Positions 53,344 through 63,050 are shown, counted from the first letter of the stretch. The stretch is DNA of 64,000 bases from Comamonas thiooxydans (GCF_000964545.1 NZ_BBVD01000010.1:217711-281710), one strand, 5' to 3'. Made by a program: numbers and translations. The notes: generated by a model not told the origin, from the letters alone.

Positions 53344-54285
53344 TCAGCGCGAATAGCCCTTGAGCACATCGCTAAACAACAGCTTCAGTGAGCTTGGGCT
53401 GGCACCTGTGGTGTACCAGGCATCTGCATCGACAAACACCACGCGCCCGTTCTTCCAGGCCTTGGTCTGGCGCAGCAAGGGATTGGCAATGCCATCGGCA
53501 TTGATGACGGGGCGGCGCTCCATCACCGCAGTGCGATCCACCACATAAAGGATCTCCGGATCCGCCTGCTGGATGAATTCGCTGGAGATGGGTTGCCCAT
53601 GCAGACTGGTTTCCAGCGCAGAGCTTGCGGGCTTCACGCCCAGCGCGCTGAACACGAAGCCGTAACGCGATTGCAGACCGAAGGAGCTGAAAGCTCCGTT
53701 GTTGTGCAACACGATCATGGCCCGCTCCGGCCGACCTTGCGTGATGCGCCGCACCTGTTGAACCTGTGCATCCAGCTCTGCAGCCTTGGCGCTGGCAAGC
53801 CCTTCCTTGTTGAATATGCGGCCCAGGGTCAGCAGATGGTTCTTGACGACTTCGATATGTCCCTTCTCGCTGTTCTTGAAGTCCACCTCGTAGTACAAGG
53901 CGGGGGCAATTTCAGCCAGCTCCTCGTATTTGCCGGCCTGCAACGATGTCATCAGGATGAGATCCGGCCGCAGCGCGTGCACACGCTCCAGATTAGGCTG
54001 AACGATGGCGCCGAGGTCCTGCACCTTGGCGTCGCCCTTGTACTTGGCGAGGAAATGGGGAACGTAGTCCTTCACCATTCCCGCAACGGGCACGCCAAGC
54101 TGATCGAGGAAGTCCACCTCGTTCATCTCCAGCGCCGCCACACGCTGCGGCAGACGCTTGATAAGCGTGGCGCCCAGTTTGTGACGGATGGAAATAGGCT
54201 CATAGGCGTGGGCCATGCCTGGCGCGGAGGACAAAGCCGCCATGCCGGCAACAGAGAGCAGGATTTGCCTGCGCAACGAATTCAT
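53344..54285 (-). CDS. periplasmic siderophore-binding protein (FatB/FepB type)
   Basis: A 313-residue secreted substrate-binding protein. The N-terminal signal peptide is RRQILLSVAGMAALSSAPGMAHA; the type III fold shows RVAALEMNEVDFLDQLGVPVAGM, LRPDLILMTSLQAGKYEELA and VVDADAWYTTGASPSS. Such proteins deliver ferric catecholate or mixed siderophores to the permease. It overlaps the ATPase gene by four bases. Confidence 0.9.
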   Translation of the reverse strand: MNSLRRQILLSVAGMAALSSAPGMAHAYEPISIRHKLGATLIKRLPQRVAALEMNEVDFLDQLGVPVAGMVKDYVPHFLAKYKGDAKVQDLGAIVQPNLERVHALRPDLILMTSLQAGKYEELAEIAPALYYEVDFKNSEKGHIEVVKNHLLTLGRIFNKEGLASAKAAELDAQVQQVRRITQGRPERAMIVLHNNGAFSSFGLQSRYGFVFSALGVKPASSALETSLHGQPISSEFIQQADPEILYVVDRTAVMERRPVINADGIANPLLRQTKAWKNGRVVFVDADAWYTTGASPSSLKLLFSDVLKGYSR

Positions 54286-55058
54286 GAGTGATCTTCCCTG
54301 GATGTGAAGTAATTGCAGAAACAGCCACGCTGATTGCGCGTGATCTCGAAATCCAGCTCGTACAGATCGGCCATGCGCGTCTCGGTCACCACGTCCTGAG
54401 CCGGGCCGTGAAAGCGCAGGGCTCCGTTCTTGAGCGCGACTATGTGGTCCGAGTAATTGACCGCAAAGTTGATGTCGTGAATCACCAAAATCACGGTGCG
54501 GCCCTGCTCATCGCAGAGGCGACGCAGTGCGCGCATGATCTGTACGGCATGCCTCATGTCGAGGTTGTTGAGTGGCTCGTCGAGCAGCAGCACATCTGTC
54601 TGCTGCGCAATCGTCATTGCGAGAAATGCCATCTGCCGCTGGCCGCCGCTGATCTCATCGATGAAAGCGTGACGCAGCGACTCCAAAGACAGAAAGGCGA
54701 TTGCCTCATCCATGGCTCGGCGATCCTGAACAGTCAGCGCGCCACGGCTATGCGGGAAACGTCCAAAAGCGACCAGTTCTTCCACCGTCAGGCGCATATT
54801 GAAGCCGGGGGCCTGGCGCAGCGTGGCAACATGCCGTGCGTATTCGGCAACGGGAATTCGGCTGACGTCACGTGCCTGCCACTGAATCGCACCGCTGTTG
54901 GGCTCCAGCAAGCGCGCCATCAGCATGAGCAGCGTGGACTTGCCCGCACCATTGGGTCCGATCAGCGATGTGACGCGCTGAGCAGGAAACTCCACGCTCA
55001 CGTCTGACAACACCGTCCTGCCGCCATATTGCTTGGAAAGATGGTTGACACCCATCAT
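54282..55058 (-). CDS. siderophore ABC transporter ATP-binding protein
   Basis: A 258-residue ATPase. Walker A is GPNGAGKSTLLMLMARLL, the signature ISGGQRQMAFLAMTIAQQ, Walker B VLLLDEPLNNLDMRHA and the switch His VILVIHDINFA. It is of the FepC/FhuC type. It sits between the binding protein and two permeases with short overlaps. Starts at 55058 and 55055 are both possible. Confidence 0.93.
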   Translation of the reverse strand: MMGVNHLSKQYGGRTVLSDVSVEFPAQRVTSLIGPNGAGKSTLLMLMARLLEPNSGAIQWQARDVSRIPVAEYARHVATLRQAPGFNMRLTVEELVAFGRFPHSRGALTVQDRRAMDEAIAFLSLESLRHAFIDEISGGQRQMAFLAMTIAQQTDVLLLDEPLNNLDMRHAVQIMRALRRLCDEQGRTVILVIHDINFAVNYSDHIVALKNGALRFHGPAQDVVTETRMADLYELDFEITRNQRGCFCNYFTSREDHS

Positions 55059-56011
55059 GCTGCACCCCGTTTGCGCACAATCAGTGCCAGGAAATACACA
55101 CCGCACACCAGATTCACCAGGATGCTGACGGTGGTCTTGTAGTTGAAAACATGCTCAACCAGCAGTTGAGCGGCAAGAAAAATGGCAATGGCAACCACAC
55201 ACCCCAGCGGCAGCGTGACGCGGTGGCGTGCATGCGGAACCAGGGCGTAGACGATGTTGGCCACAAAGATGCCCATGAAGGCTGTGGGTCCCACAAGGCT
55301 GGTGGACAGCGCCACCAAAATGGCGATCAGCGCCAGGTAGAGCTGCAAATACCGGCCATGCGGCACGCCCAGAGAAATGGCCTGCTCACGCCCCAGAGCC
55401 AGCACATCCAGCACCGCCAGCGTCTTGCGGACCACGGCACAGGCGACCGCTACCGCAATAGCTGCATAGAGCAAAGTCTGCGGCTTGGCACGATTGAAGG
55501 ATGTGTAGCTCACGCCCTGAAACACTGCAAACTCGCCGGGGCTGATGCGCAGTTGCACAAACTGGGTGAACGTGCCGATCACCATGGTCAGCACCAGACC
55601 GAGCAGCAGCAGCACATAGACATCATTGCGGCCGCGGCGCAACAGCCACCATTGAAGTGCCCATGAATAGGTCAGCATCAACAGCACGGAGACGAGGAAA
55701 TTCCCGTGTACGCCAAGCATGCTCAAGCCATGTGTACCCAGCAGCAACAGCAGCATGGCCTGCCACAGCAGATACACGGCCTCGTAACCCATGATGGACG
55801 GCGTCAGAATGCGGTTGTTCACCAGCGCCTGAAACACTATGGCCGACACTGCCACACAGATGCCGCCAATGACAATCGACGCAAGGCGTACAAGGCGCTT
55901 GGGGATCACATAATCCGTATCCAGTCCGGAGCCCAGCAGCACAAAAGCAAGCGCCAGGAGTGCAATCGACAGCGCTGCGAACCAGCAGGTCTTGGTCAAC
56001 GACATGCGCAT
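55055..56011 (-). CDS. siderophore ABC transporter permease (FecCD family)
   Basis: A 318-residue inner-membrane permease with about nine hydrophobic segments. It has the FecCD-family segments RLASIVIGGICVAVSAIVFQ and TAFMGIFVANIVYALVPHARH. It overlaps the neighbouring genes by a few bases in the order permease-permease-ATPase. Paired with the next gene it forms the channel. Confidence 0.92.
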   Translation of the reverse strand: MRMSLTKTCWFAALSIALLALAFVLLGSGLDTDYVIPKRLVRLASIVIGGICVAVSAIVFQALVNNRILTPSIMGYEAVYLLWQAMLLLLLGTHGLSMLGVHGNFLVSVLLMLTYSWALQWWLLRRGRNDVYVLLLLGLVLTMVIGTFTQFVQLRISPGEFAVFQGVSYTSFNRAKPQTLLYAAIAVAVACAVVRKTLAVLDVLALGREQAISLGVPHGRYLQLYLALIAILVALSTSLVGPTAFMGIFVANIVYALVPHARHRVTLPLGCVVAIAIFLAAQLLVEHVFNYKTTVSILVNLVCGVYFLALIVRKRGAA

Positions 56012-56955
56012 CAGCGAAGTCCCCGCACAATCAGCACCAGGAACATCACACCGCCCACCGCACCGGCAGTAAGGCCGATAGGCACCTCGAACGGGTACAT
56101 CACCAGGCGGCCTGCAATGTCGCAGGCCAACAGCAGTGATGCACCTCCCAAAGCCACCAATGGCAATGTGCGTCGCAAGTTCTCACCACAGCGCATGGCA
56201 ACCAGCTGGGGCACGACAAGGCCCACAAAAGGAATCGCCCCCACGGCAATCACCGTGGCAGAAATCGTCAATGCCACCAGCACCAAACCGATGATGGCCG
56301 TGGCTGCATAACCCAGGCCCAGACTCGTGGCGATGTCTTCGCCCATGCCCAGCACAGTGAAGCGGTGCGCATACAGATAGGCCAGCATCACTACCGGAAA
56401 AATAATGTAGAGAATCTCGTAATGGCCTTGCACCACGCGGGAAAAGTCACCCAGCAACCAGCCCTGCATGCTTTGCAGAATGTTGTGGCTGTATGCATAG
56501 AACTCGGCAATCGAGGTGAGCACGCTGCCGTACATCAGACCGACGACGGGCACCAGCACCAGATTGCGAAACTGGATACGTCGAATCACGGCAATGAACA
56601 GCAGACTTGCCATCAGGCAGAACACCAGCGCAAACAGCATCCGGCTCAGGGTTCCCGCAGCAGGCATCACGGTCAGCGCCACCAAGATACCGAGCTTGGC
56701 CGCATCCAGCCCCCCTGTGGTGCCCGGCTCCACAAACTTGTTGCGCACGATGTGCTGCAGGATCACGCCGCACACCGACAGACCCGCCCCCGTAAGCACC
56801 AGCGCCGCCAAACGCGGCAAGCGGCTTGCAGTCAGGGTGAGCCAGGCATCGCCGGAGAATGAAAGCACGTCCGACCACACCATCTGCCGCGCCCCCAGCA
56901 GCACGGACACCACGCACAGCACAGCAAACACCAGCAACCAACGCTTGCGCATCAC
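56011..56955 (-). CDS. siderophore ABC transporter permease (FecCD family)
   Basis: A 314-residue permease, partner of the gene at 55055. Family segments are ASRLPRLAALVLTGAGLSVC, EPGTTGGLDAAKLGI and VGAIPFVGLVVPQLVAMR. Its end touches the start of the next permease and its start overlaps the end of the exporter-type ABC gene by four bases, so the whole set is one transcript. Confidence 0.92.
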   Translation of the reverse strand: MMRKRWLLVFAVLCVVSVLLGARQMVWSDVLSFSGDAWLTLTASRLPRLAALVLTGAGLSVCGVILQHIVRNKFVEPGTTGGLDAAKLGILVALTVMPAAGTLSRMLFALVFCLMASLLFIAVIRRIQFRNLVLVPVVGLMYGSVLTSIAEFYAYSHNILQSMQGWLLGDFSRVVQGHYEILYIIFPVVMLAYLYAHRFTVLGMGEDIATSLGLGYAATAIIGLVLVALTISATVIAVGAIPFVGLVVPQLVAMRCGENLRRTLPLVALGGASLLLACDIAGRLVMYPFEVPIGLTAGAVGGVMFLVLIVRGLR

Positions 56956-58721
56956 ACGGCATCCTCGGACATTTGCACTGCGTTCATGCGCCAGCCTTTG
57001 GCAGCGCGGCTCTGCGCAAGCAATTGGGCATAGCGACCCTGACTTGCCTTTAACTGCGCAGGTGATCCGCTCTCTACCACGCCGCCGCCTTCCAGCACCA
57101 CAATCTGATCTGCCATGGCAATGGTGGAGAGCTGGTGCGCGATCACGATGAGCGTGCGCTGCCCCTTCAGCCGTGCAAGTGTTTGAGCGATGATGGACTG
57201 GTTCTCTGCGTCCAGCGCAGCAGTGGCTTCATCCACCAGCAGGATGGGGGACTCCTTGATCAAGGCCCGGGCAATCGCTATGCGCTGGCGTTCCCCTCCG
57301 GAAAGACGTGCGCCGTTTTCGCCCACCATTGTCAGCACCCCGTCTGGCAATCGCGCAATGACTTCATCAAGCCCGGCCTGATGCGCAGCTTGCAGAACTT
57401 GCGCATCGCTGGCGTCCGATTTGCCAATGCGGATGTTGTCGGCAATGCTGCCGCAAAGCAGATAGCTATCCTGAAAGATCTGGCTGATTTGCCCGGCCAG
57501 TTGCGCATCGCCAATGTCACGGACATCCACGCCTGCGATCAAGACCTCGCCCTGCGTGGCATCGAAGAAACGGGCGATCAGTCGCATCACCGTGGACTTG
57601 CCGGAACCAGATGCACCTATCAGCGCCGTCATGCTGCGCGGCGGCACATGCAAGCTCACACCGTGCAGCACTTCATCTGCAGACCCTGGATATTGAAACC
57701 GCACATCACGCAACTCCACGCAAGAATCGCCAACAAGTGTTGCCTGCTTCGGTTGCGGCAGCGGCTGCACGGCAAATAGCTCCTGTACTGCTTGCAGCTG
57801 CGAGCCTGCACTCCTAAGCACTTCCGCGTAGCCGGCGATTTCCTGCAAGGGCTCGATAAAACGCACCACAAGCAATAACGCAACCGTCAAGGCAATGATT
57901 TGCGCTGTGGACAAAGAGCCACCGGACGCTGCGTTCAAACCGGATATCGCGACCACCAGCTGCACGGCAAAGATCAGCTGCACGGTCCATACACAGAATA
58001 CGGAGGACAGCGATGACAACACCACCAGCCGCAGTCCGGATTGACGTTGCTCGGTAATGGCCTGCTCCAGAAAGCGTGTGCTGCGGCCATCGCCGCTGAA
58101 CGCGCGCAGCACGGATTGGGCCTGGGCAAACTCCACCACACGCTGACTGGCTTGGGCAAAGTCGCGCTGAAAAGCTGCATTGGCGCGCGCCGACATCGAC
58201 GAGGTCAATGCGAACGATCCTGCAAGCAATGGAAGCGCAATCAGCGCAGTGAGCCCCAGGACCGGACTCACAACCAGAAGTGCCACCAACACGATCACGG
58301 CCGTGGCCGCACCACTGATGAGTGGAGTGAAAACATGCGCTGGCAATTGCGCGATGCCCATCATCCCCTGCGTCACCACATGGCCGATGCGCGCGGTATT
58401 TTTCGGCGTATACCAGCCGATGGGCAGACTCGCCATATGAAGGCCCAGGCGATGCCGTCCGCCTTGCAGAACCGCCACGCCGACACGGATGCCCGCCTGC
58501 TCCACGACACGTCTGGCAATCCATGACAGCAGCACACCCAGCAGCAGCACGCATAGCCAGCCCATGGCTGCACGCCAGTCACCTTGCAACCAATGCGTCA
58601 GCAACGGTTGCAGCACTGCCATCGTCAGACCGCACAGCACACCGTAGGCAACAGCCATCCATGTGTAGCGGTGCAGCAGGCGTGCATCATCACCCAGCAA
58701 CTTCAAAAAGGTCTTCAGCAT
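56952..58721 (-). CDS. exporter-fold ABC half-transporter, IrtB/YbtP-like
   Basis: A 589-residue fusion of a six-helix membrane domain and an ATPase (Walker A GASGSGKSTVMRLIARFF, signature LSGGERQRIAIARALIK, Walker B ILLVDEATAALD). It has an exporter architecture but belongs to a group (YbtPQ, IrtAB) that works in siderophore import or iron release. It overlaps its partner by seven bases and the downstream permease by four. Together with the classical importer this implies a two-step route, but direction of transport is inferred. Confidence 0.88.
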   Translation of the reverse strand: MLKTFLKLLGDDARLLHRYTWMAVAYGVLCGLTMAVLQPLLTHWLQGDWRAAMGWLCVLLLGVLLSWIARRVVEQAGIRVGVAVLQGGRHRLGLHMASLPIGWYTPKNTARIGHVVTQGMMGIAQLPAHVFTPLISGAATAVIVLVALLVVSPVLGLTALIALPLLAGSFALTSSMSARANAAFQRDFAQASQRVVEFAQAQSVLRAFSGDGRSTRFLEQAITEQRQSGLRLVVLSSLSSVFCVWTVQLIFAVQLVVAISGLNAASGGSLSTAQIIALTVALLLVVRFIEPLQEIAGYAEVLRSAGSQLQAVQELFAVQPLPQPKQATLVGDSCVELRDVRFQYPGSADEVLHGVSLHVPPRSMTALIGASGSGKSTVMRLIARFFDATQGEVLIAGVDVRDIGDAQLAGQISQIFQDSYLLCGSIADNIRIGKSDASDAQVLQAAHQAGLDEVIARLPDGVLTMVGENGARLSGGERQRIAIARALIKESPILLVDEATAALDAENQSIIAQTLARLKGQRTLIVIAHQLSTIAMADQIVVLEGGGVVESGSPAQLKASQGRYAQLLAQSRAAKGWRMNAVQMSEDAV

Positions 58722-60493
58722 GGCAGCTCACTCTTTGGCATCGGGCTGGCATAAGCACCAAGCTGCCACAGCCGCGCATAGAGACCGTCTTCCGCCATCA
58801 GTTGCGCATGTCTGCCTTGCTCGGCAATCTCTCCATCGCGCAGCACCAGAATGCGATCCGCATGCACGATGGTGTCGAGCCGGTGTGCAATCACCAGCAA
58901 GGTGCGCCCACGTGCAAAGCGAGAAAGTGCGTCCTGAATGAAGGCTTCGCTTTCCACATCTGCAGATGCGGTAGCTTCATCCAGCACGAGAATGGGCGGA
59001 TTCAGCAGCACTGCCCGGGCAATGCTCAGGCGCTGGCGCTCCCCACCGGAGAGCTGCGCATCCTCGCCAACCACGGAGTCGTAGCCACGCGGCAACGCCA
59101 GAATGCGATCGTGGATGTGGGCTGCGCGGGCTGCTGCCTCGATTTCCTCCATAGTGGCCGATGGACGGGCCAGCGCAATGTTCTCGCGCACACTGGCGTG
59201 AATCAGCTGCACTTCCTGCAGCACAAAGCCAATGCGTTGATACAGGGTTGTGCTGGTGATCTGCCGTAAATCGACTCCACCCAGAGTGATGCGCCCCTGT
59301 GCGGGATCGAAAAACCGCAACAGCAAACGTGCCAGCGTGGATTTTCCTGAACCCGAAGGGCCGACCACGGCCGTGACGGTGCCGGGATGCATGTCGAAGC
59401 TGATGCCGGACAGCACCTGATGCTCTGCCGCATACGCATAACCCACCTGCTCGAAACGCACGGCATTGCCTTCAGGATGCGATGGCTGCCCCGGCGCCGG
59501 TTGCGGCAGCACCGGAGTGTCCAGCAATGCCAGCACGCGCTGGGCCGCACCGGTTGCACCCTGCAGGTCATGCAGCAAGGTATGCAAAAGCAAAAGCGGC
59601 GCACAAATACCGGGCGCGACGAGTGCGAACGGCAATACATCAAGAGGCTGCATCCAGCCCATGGCCACAAACGCAGCGCCAGAAGCCAGCACCACACCGA
59701 GCACGGTCACAGGCGCAATCAATGCATGCGCACGAGCCATGGAGATCACCAGCGGGCGAGTGAAATCCGTAAAGGCACTGGCAAATCCATCCACGGCATC
59801 TCTGTAACCTGCGTGGACCAGGCTCGCTCCACCAAAGGCCTTGATGACCGGAATCCCGCCCGCGAACTCCACCGTAGCGCTGTTGATCCGCCCCAGTCGT
59901 GCAACGAACTCCTGCATGTGCGCATTGCTGGCTTTCATTGCGCGCTTGAGAAAAACGAAGAATCCGGGAAATGGCAGCAGCGCAAAGATCGCCATGCGCC
60001 AATCCAGCACAAACAGATAAATCACTGCAATCACGATCGCCCCGGCCGCACGCCCCACGGCGGTATAGAAATGCGCAGTCAGACTGTGCAGCGTCGCGAT
60101 ATCGTCCTGCAGCGCCTGCTTGACCTCCCCTGAGGCGCGGGCAGTAAACCAGCCCAAAGGCACTTGCGACAGCCGCTTGATTACAGCAAGGCGCAGATCG
60201 TAAGTGAGGCGGTTGTCTGCCAGGTGCGCGATCAGCTCGGCGACGATCACCAAACCCATGCCTACGAACATGCACAGCACTCCGACAGCGATGCTGACCC
60301 ATATGCCCCCCAAGTCATCGAGCAAGGCTTGCTTGACGATATGCGCGATGACCGCCAGTGGCACCAGCGTGAACATGGTGCCAACCGCAGCGCTCAGGCC
60401 AGCAAGCATCAAGCGCCCGCGAACAGGCGCGAATATCCGGGCGATCGGCTGCGCGGGTCTGGCAGCAACTGCAAGCGATTCAGAGGTAGACAT
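58715..60493 (-). CDS. exporter-fold ABC half-transporter, IrtA/YbtQ-like
   Basis: A 592-residue half-transporter: membrane domain (FTLVPLAVIAHIVKQALLDD, VLDWRMAIFALLPFPGFFVF) plus ATPase (GPSGSGKSTLARLLLRFF, LSGGERQRLSIARAVLL, LVLDEATASADVESE). It has no siderophore-interacting reductase domain of the kind fused to mycobacterial IrtA. The start MSTSESLAV at 60493 is preferred to the frame opening at 60559. It is the first gene of the siderophore transport operon, 54 bases after a perfect palindrome, and is divergent from a TetR-type regulator. Confidence 0.88.
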   Translation of the reverse strand: MSTSESLAVAARPAQPIARIFAPVRGRLMLAGLSAAVGTMFTLVPLAVIAHIVKQALLDDLGGIWVSIAVGVLCMFVGMGLVIVAELIAHLADNRLTYDLRLAVIKRLSQVPLGWFTARASGEVKQALQDDIATLHSLTAHFYTAVGRAAGAIVIAVIYLFVLDWRMAIFALLPFPGFFVFLKRAMKASNAHMQEFVARLGRINSATVEFAGGIPVIKAFGGASLVHAGYRDAVDGFASAFTDFTRPLVISMARAHALIAPVTVLGVVLASGAAFVAMGWMQPLDVLPFALVAPGICAPLLLLHTLLHDLQGATGAAQRVLALLDTPVLPQPAPGQPSHPEGNAVRFEQVGYAYAAEHQVLSGISFDMHPGTVTAVVGPSGSGKSTLARLLLRFFDPAQGRITLGGVDLRQITSTTLYQRIGFVLQEVQLIHASVRENIALARPSATMEEIEAAARAAHIHDRILALPRGYDSVVGEDAQLSGGERQRLSIARAVLLNPPILVLDEATASADVESEAFIQDALSRFARGRTLLVIAHRLDTIVHADRILVLRDGEIAEQGRHAQLMAEDGLYARLWQLGAYASPMPKSELPC

Positions 60494-60546
60494 TCGATAT
60501 GGAAGAAGGCCATCTCTCACAAAGATGCGAACGAGAAGCTTTACGA

Positions 60547-60575
60547 GAATTAGTTGCATGATGATAAACTAATTC
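60547..60575. promoter_or_regulatory. perfect palindromic operator between the ABC gene and tetR-type gene
   Basis: GAATTAGTT (60547-60555) and AACTAATTC (60567-60575) form a perfect 9-bp inverted repeat with an 11-base centre. It lies between two divergent genes, the typical position for a TetR-family operator. Confidence 0.75.
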
Positions 60576-60652
60576 AAAACGATTCAAGCAATAGGTCTAC
60601 GACGAGTGATGTGAATCACCGACAATCTCGCCCAGAGACTGAGAACCAGCGT

Positions 60653-61294
60653 ATGCCCCACACACCCAAGCCCTCGACTCGTGGGAGACCACGCTCCATC
60701 ACCAGAGAGAAAATTGCAGACGCCGGAATTTCCATCGGCCTTCCTGGCATTACGTTCGTCGGCGTTGCCGCTGCACTGGGCGTCAGCCACATGGCGCTCT
60801 ACAAGCATGTGCCAAGCCTGGAAGCACTCAAACACCTGATTGCAGAGGAAATCTTCAAGCGCTGGGAGTTGCCGCAGGCAACAAGCCCTCAGCAGATCGG
60901 GCTGGAGGAATACCTTATGGGGTTCACTGCGTCCACACGACAGTTCGTAAAAGCGCACCCCGGCGTCACTCCCTTCGTGATTCGCCGCCTGGCGGCCACA
61001 CCGGCCATGCTGGAGAAGATCAGCGCCCATCAGGCCCATATTGCACAGGCCTACGGCATCACCAAGGAACAATCACGCTGGCTGCTCTCCACCGTGACCT
61101 TCTTTTGCATCTCTGCGGCCGACACGGTGTATGCCGCAGCCCGCCTGGAGCCGCTTGACGAAGCGGACGGGCAACTGCAAGAGGCAGAGATGGAGGCAGA
61201 ATTGCTTGAGGGAACCCATGCCTTGATAGCAGGAGCCCTGGGGCTACTCGAAAGCAGGCCAGACCCCAAGATCGGCGCCCGCATAAACAAGTAA
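60653..61294 (+). CDS. TetR family regulator of the siderophore transport operon
   Basis: A 213-residue repressor-type protein. The N-terminal helix-turn-helix is at about 13-55 (TREKIADAGISIG, ITFVGVAAALGVSHMALYKH). The C-terminal ligand domain is helical. It is divergent from the siderophore ABC operon with a perfect palindrome between them. Control of a siderophore uptake system by a TetR protein in place of an AraC activator (as YbtA) is uncommon. The frame opens at a TTG further upstream; the ATG at 60653 (MPHTPKPSTRGRPRS) fits the family. Confidence 0.88.
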   Translation: MPHTPKPSTRGRPRSITREKIADAGISIGLPGITFVGVAAALGVSHMALYKHVPSLEALKHLIAEEIFKRWELPQATSPQQIGLEEYLMGFTASTRQFVKAHPGVTPFVIRRLAATPAMLEKISAHQAHIAQAYGITKEQSRWLLSTVTFFCISAADTVYAAARLEPLDEADGQLQEAEMEAELLEGTHALIAGALGLLESRPDPKIGARINK

Positions 61295-61353
61295 TTCGAG
61301 TCCTGCGAGACCGCAGGGGGCATGCGGCAGAGATGGGGCGAAGCTGTGAGTGC

Positions 61354-62025
61354 TCAATAAAGCTCAGTTCTTACGGCACTTGAGTAGCGCTCATTTGCGT
61401 GAACGATCTGTTCTGATGTGAATTGAGCGTCACCCTGCAATTGGGCCAGGCCAGCCATCACATCTCCGACTGTAGGCAGATGATTGGGGTCCAGATGACT
61501 CTCGTCACGCCACAACCGGGCGCGATTGATGGCACGTCCACAGTGGAACAACACTTCATCGATCCGAATCACTATTGCAGTTTTTGGCACCTTGATCCCT
61601 TCTCGCAACTCTTGCATCAGGTCACCATCGGATGAAACTCGACCGCGTCCATTGATTCGCAAAAAGGTTTCCAGACCAGGGAAGAGAAACAGCATCGCCA
61701 ACCGGTCGTCATTCTGAAGATTGCGCAAGGAGGCAATGCGATTGTTGCCGGGCCAGTCCGCAAAAACCAAGGTGCGTGCATCCAGTACCCGCACAAAACC
61801 GGGAGGACCTCCGCGTGGCGATGCATCCAAGCCATTCCCATCTCCCGTGGCAAGACAGAAAAACGTCGCTTTTGCCAAATACGCCTTGTGGAAATCCATC
61901 AAATGATCGAGAACCGCTTTCTGAATTCGCTCCGTTGGGTGCGCGTATAGCCGATTCAGATCAACTGCATCTGACTGACTGCTCTCGTGCAACCCTTGAT
62001 CCGCCGAGTCTTTTGATAAAGGCAC
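61354..62025 (-). CDS. pyridoxamine 5'-phosphate oxidase-like FMN-binding protein
   Basis: A 223-residue flavin split-barrel protein. Visible are ATFFCLATGDGNGLDASPRGG, TLVFADWPGNNRIASLRNL, LAMLFLFPGLETFLRINGRG and FHCGRAINRARLW, the order found in the MSMEG_1061/DR2398 subgroup of PPOX proteins. The reaction is unknown; the group is not the vitamin B6 enzyme itself. It is divergent from an AraC-type gene that may control it. Confidence 0.85.
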   Translation of the reverse strand: MPLSKDSADQGLHESSQSDAVDLNRLYAHPTERIQKAVLDHLMDFHKAYLAKATFFCLATGDGNGLDASPRGGPPGFVRVLDARTLVFADWPGNNRIASLRNLQNDDRLAMLFLFPGLETFLRINGRGRVSSDGDLMQELREGIKVPKTAIVIRIDEVLFHCGRAINRARLWRDESHLDPNHLPTVGDVMAGLAQLQGDAQFTSEQIVHANERYSSAVRTELY

Positions 62026-62119
62026 GTGAAACTCCTGTGTTTGAGGAAAGTTGCAAGCGTAGGCCTAGGTGATATGGCGGCTGTAGAATTTATCGGCCAT
62101 TAGATAACTCAAATCCGCC

Positions 62120-62917
62120 ATGCCTGATCTCATGCATCTGTTGGGCTCCTATATGGACTCTCCTGACGGGCCCAGTGTTGTAGCGGCCACTCAAATGCTG
62201 GAGAGTGAACTATCTTCCGAGATGCATCAGCATGCACGCGGTCAATTGTTTGGTTCAATCAAAGGCCTGATCTCGGTGCAGGTCGATGGCGGTCTCTGGG
62301 TGGTGCCGGCCATACATGCCGTTTGGCTTCCTCCCCATCATGCTCACGCTGGGCGCTCCTTCGGCCCCTACCATGGATGGAGCGCCTATGTGGCAGAAGC
62401 CGCATGCGCCAATTTGCCGACACAGCCCTGCATCATCAGGGTATCGGGCCTGCTGCGCGAAGCGGTGCTGCGTATTGCCAGCTCCATGCCGCAAGCCTCC
62501 GATCTATCGAGTCAAGCACAGTCACATATATGCGCTGTGGTTCTGGACGAGATCAGAAGCCTGCCGGTTGAGGAGTTTGGTCTGCCCATACCAGCAGATG
62601 CGCGTCTGCAACGTATCGCCAAAGCTTTGATAGCCAATCCAGCCGACGAGCGCAGCATCGATGACTGGGCAAATTTCGGAGCCATCAGCTCACGCACTCT
62701 CAGTCGCAGATTTGTCAGCGAGACAGGCTTTAATTTCACTGCCTGGCGCCAGCGCGTACGCCTATTGCGATCACTTGAGATGCTTGCAGAAGGCATAAGC
62801 ATTACAGCCATTGCACTGGATCTCGGCTATGCCAGTATCAGCGCTTACATCAGCCTGTTTCGCCGGACCTTCGGTGAAACGCCGGCATGTTATCGATCAC
62901 GCTTGAAAGCCGTTTAG
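62120..62917 (+). CDS. AraC family regulator
   Basis: A 265-residue regulator: an N-terminal cupin-like sensing part (HQHARGQLFGSIKGLISVQV, WVVPAIHAVWLPPHHAHAGR) and a C-terminal double helix-turn-helix (IDDWANFGAISSRTLSRRFV, ITAIALDLGYASISAYISLF). It diverges from the PPOX-like gene, so it probably controls that gene. A terminator follows at 63027. Confidence 0.9.
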   Translation: MPDLMHLLGSYMDSPDGPSVVAATQMLESELSSEMHQHARGQLFGSIKGLISVQVDGGLWVVPAIHAVWLPPHHAHAGRSFGPYHGWSAYVAEAACANLPTQPCIIRVSGLLREAVLRIASSMPQASDLSSQAQSHICAVVLDEIRSLPVEEFGLPIPADARLQRIAKALIANPADERSIDDWANFGAISSRTLSRRFVSETGFNFTAWRQRVRLLRSLEMLAEGISITAIALDLGYASISAYISLFRRTFGETPACYRSRLKAV

Positions 62918-63026
62918 CAGGGATCAGCTGAGTCCTCAGGCCAAGGCAGACTTCACACTTTCATTTGCTGCAGTCGTCTTGTTCAACACCGCATCACCGA
63001 AGCTTGAGTGTTGAATCTCAATAAAA

Positions 63027-63050
63027 AAAGCGCTCACAAGGAGCGCTTTT
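63027..63050 (+). terminator. terminator of the AraC gene
   Basis: AAAGCGCTC (63027-63035) pairs with GAGCGCTTT (63041-63049), with an A-run before and T-run at its end. It lies about 110 bases after the AraC stop. Confidence 0.75.
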
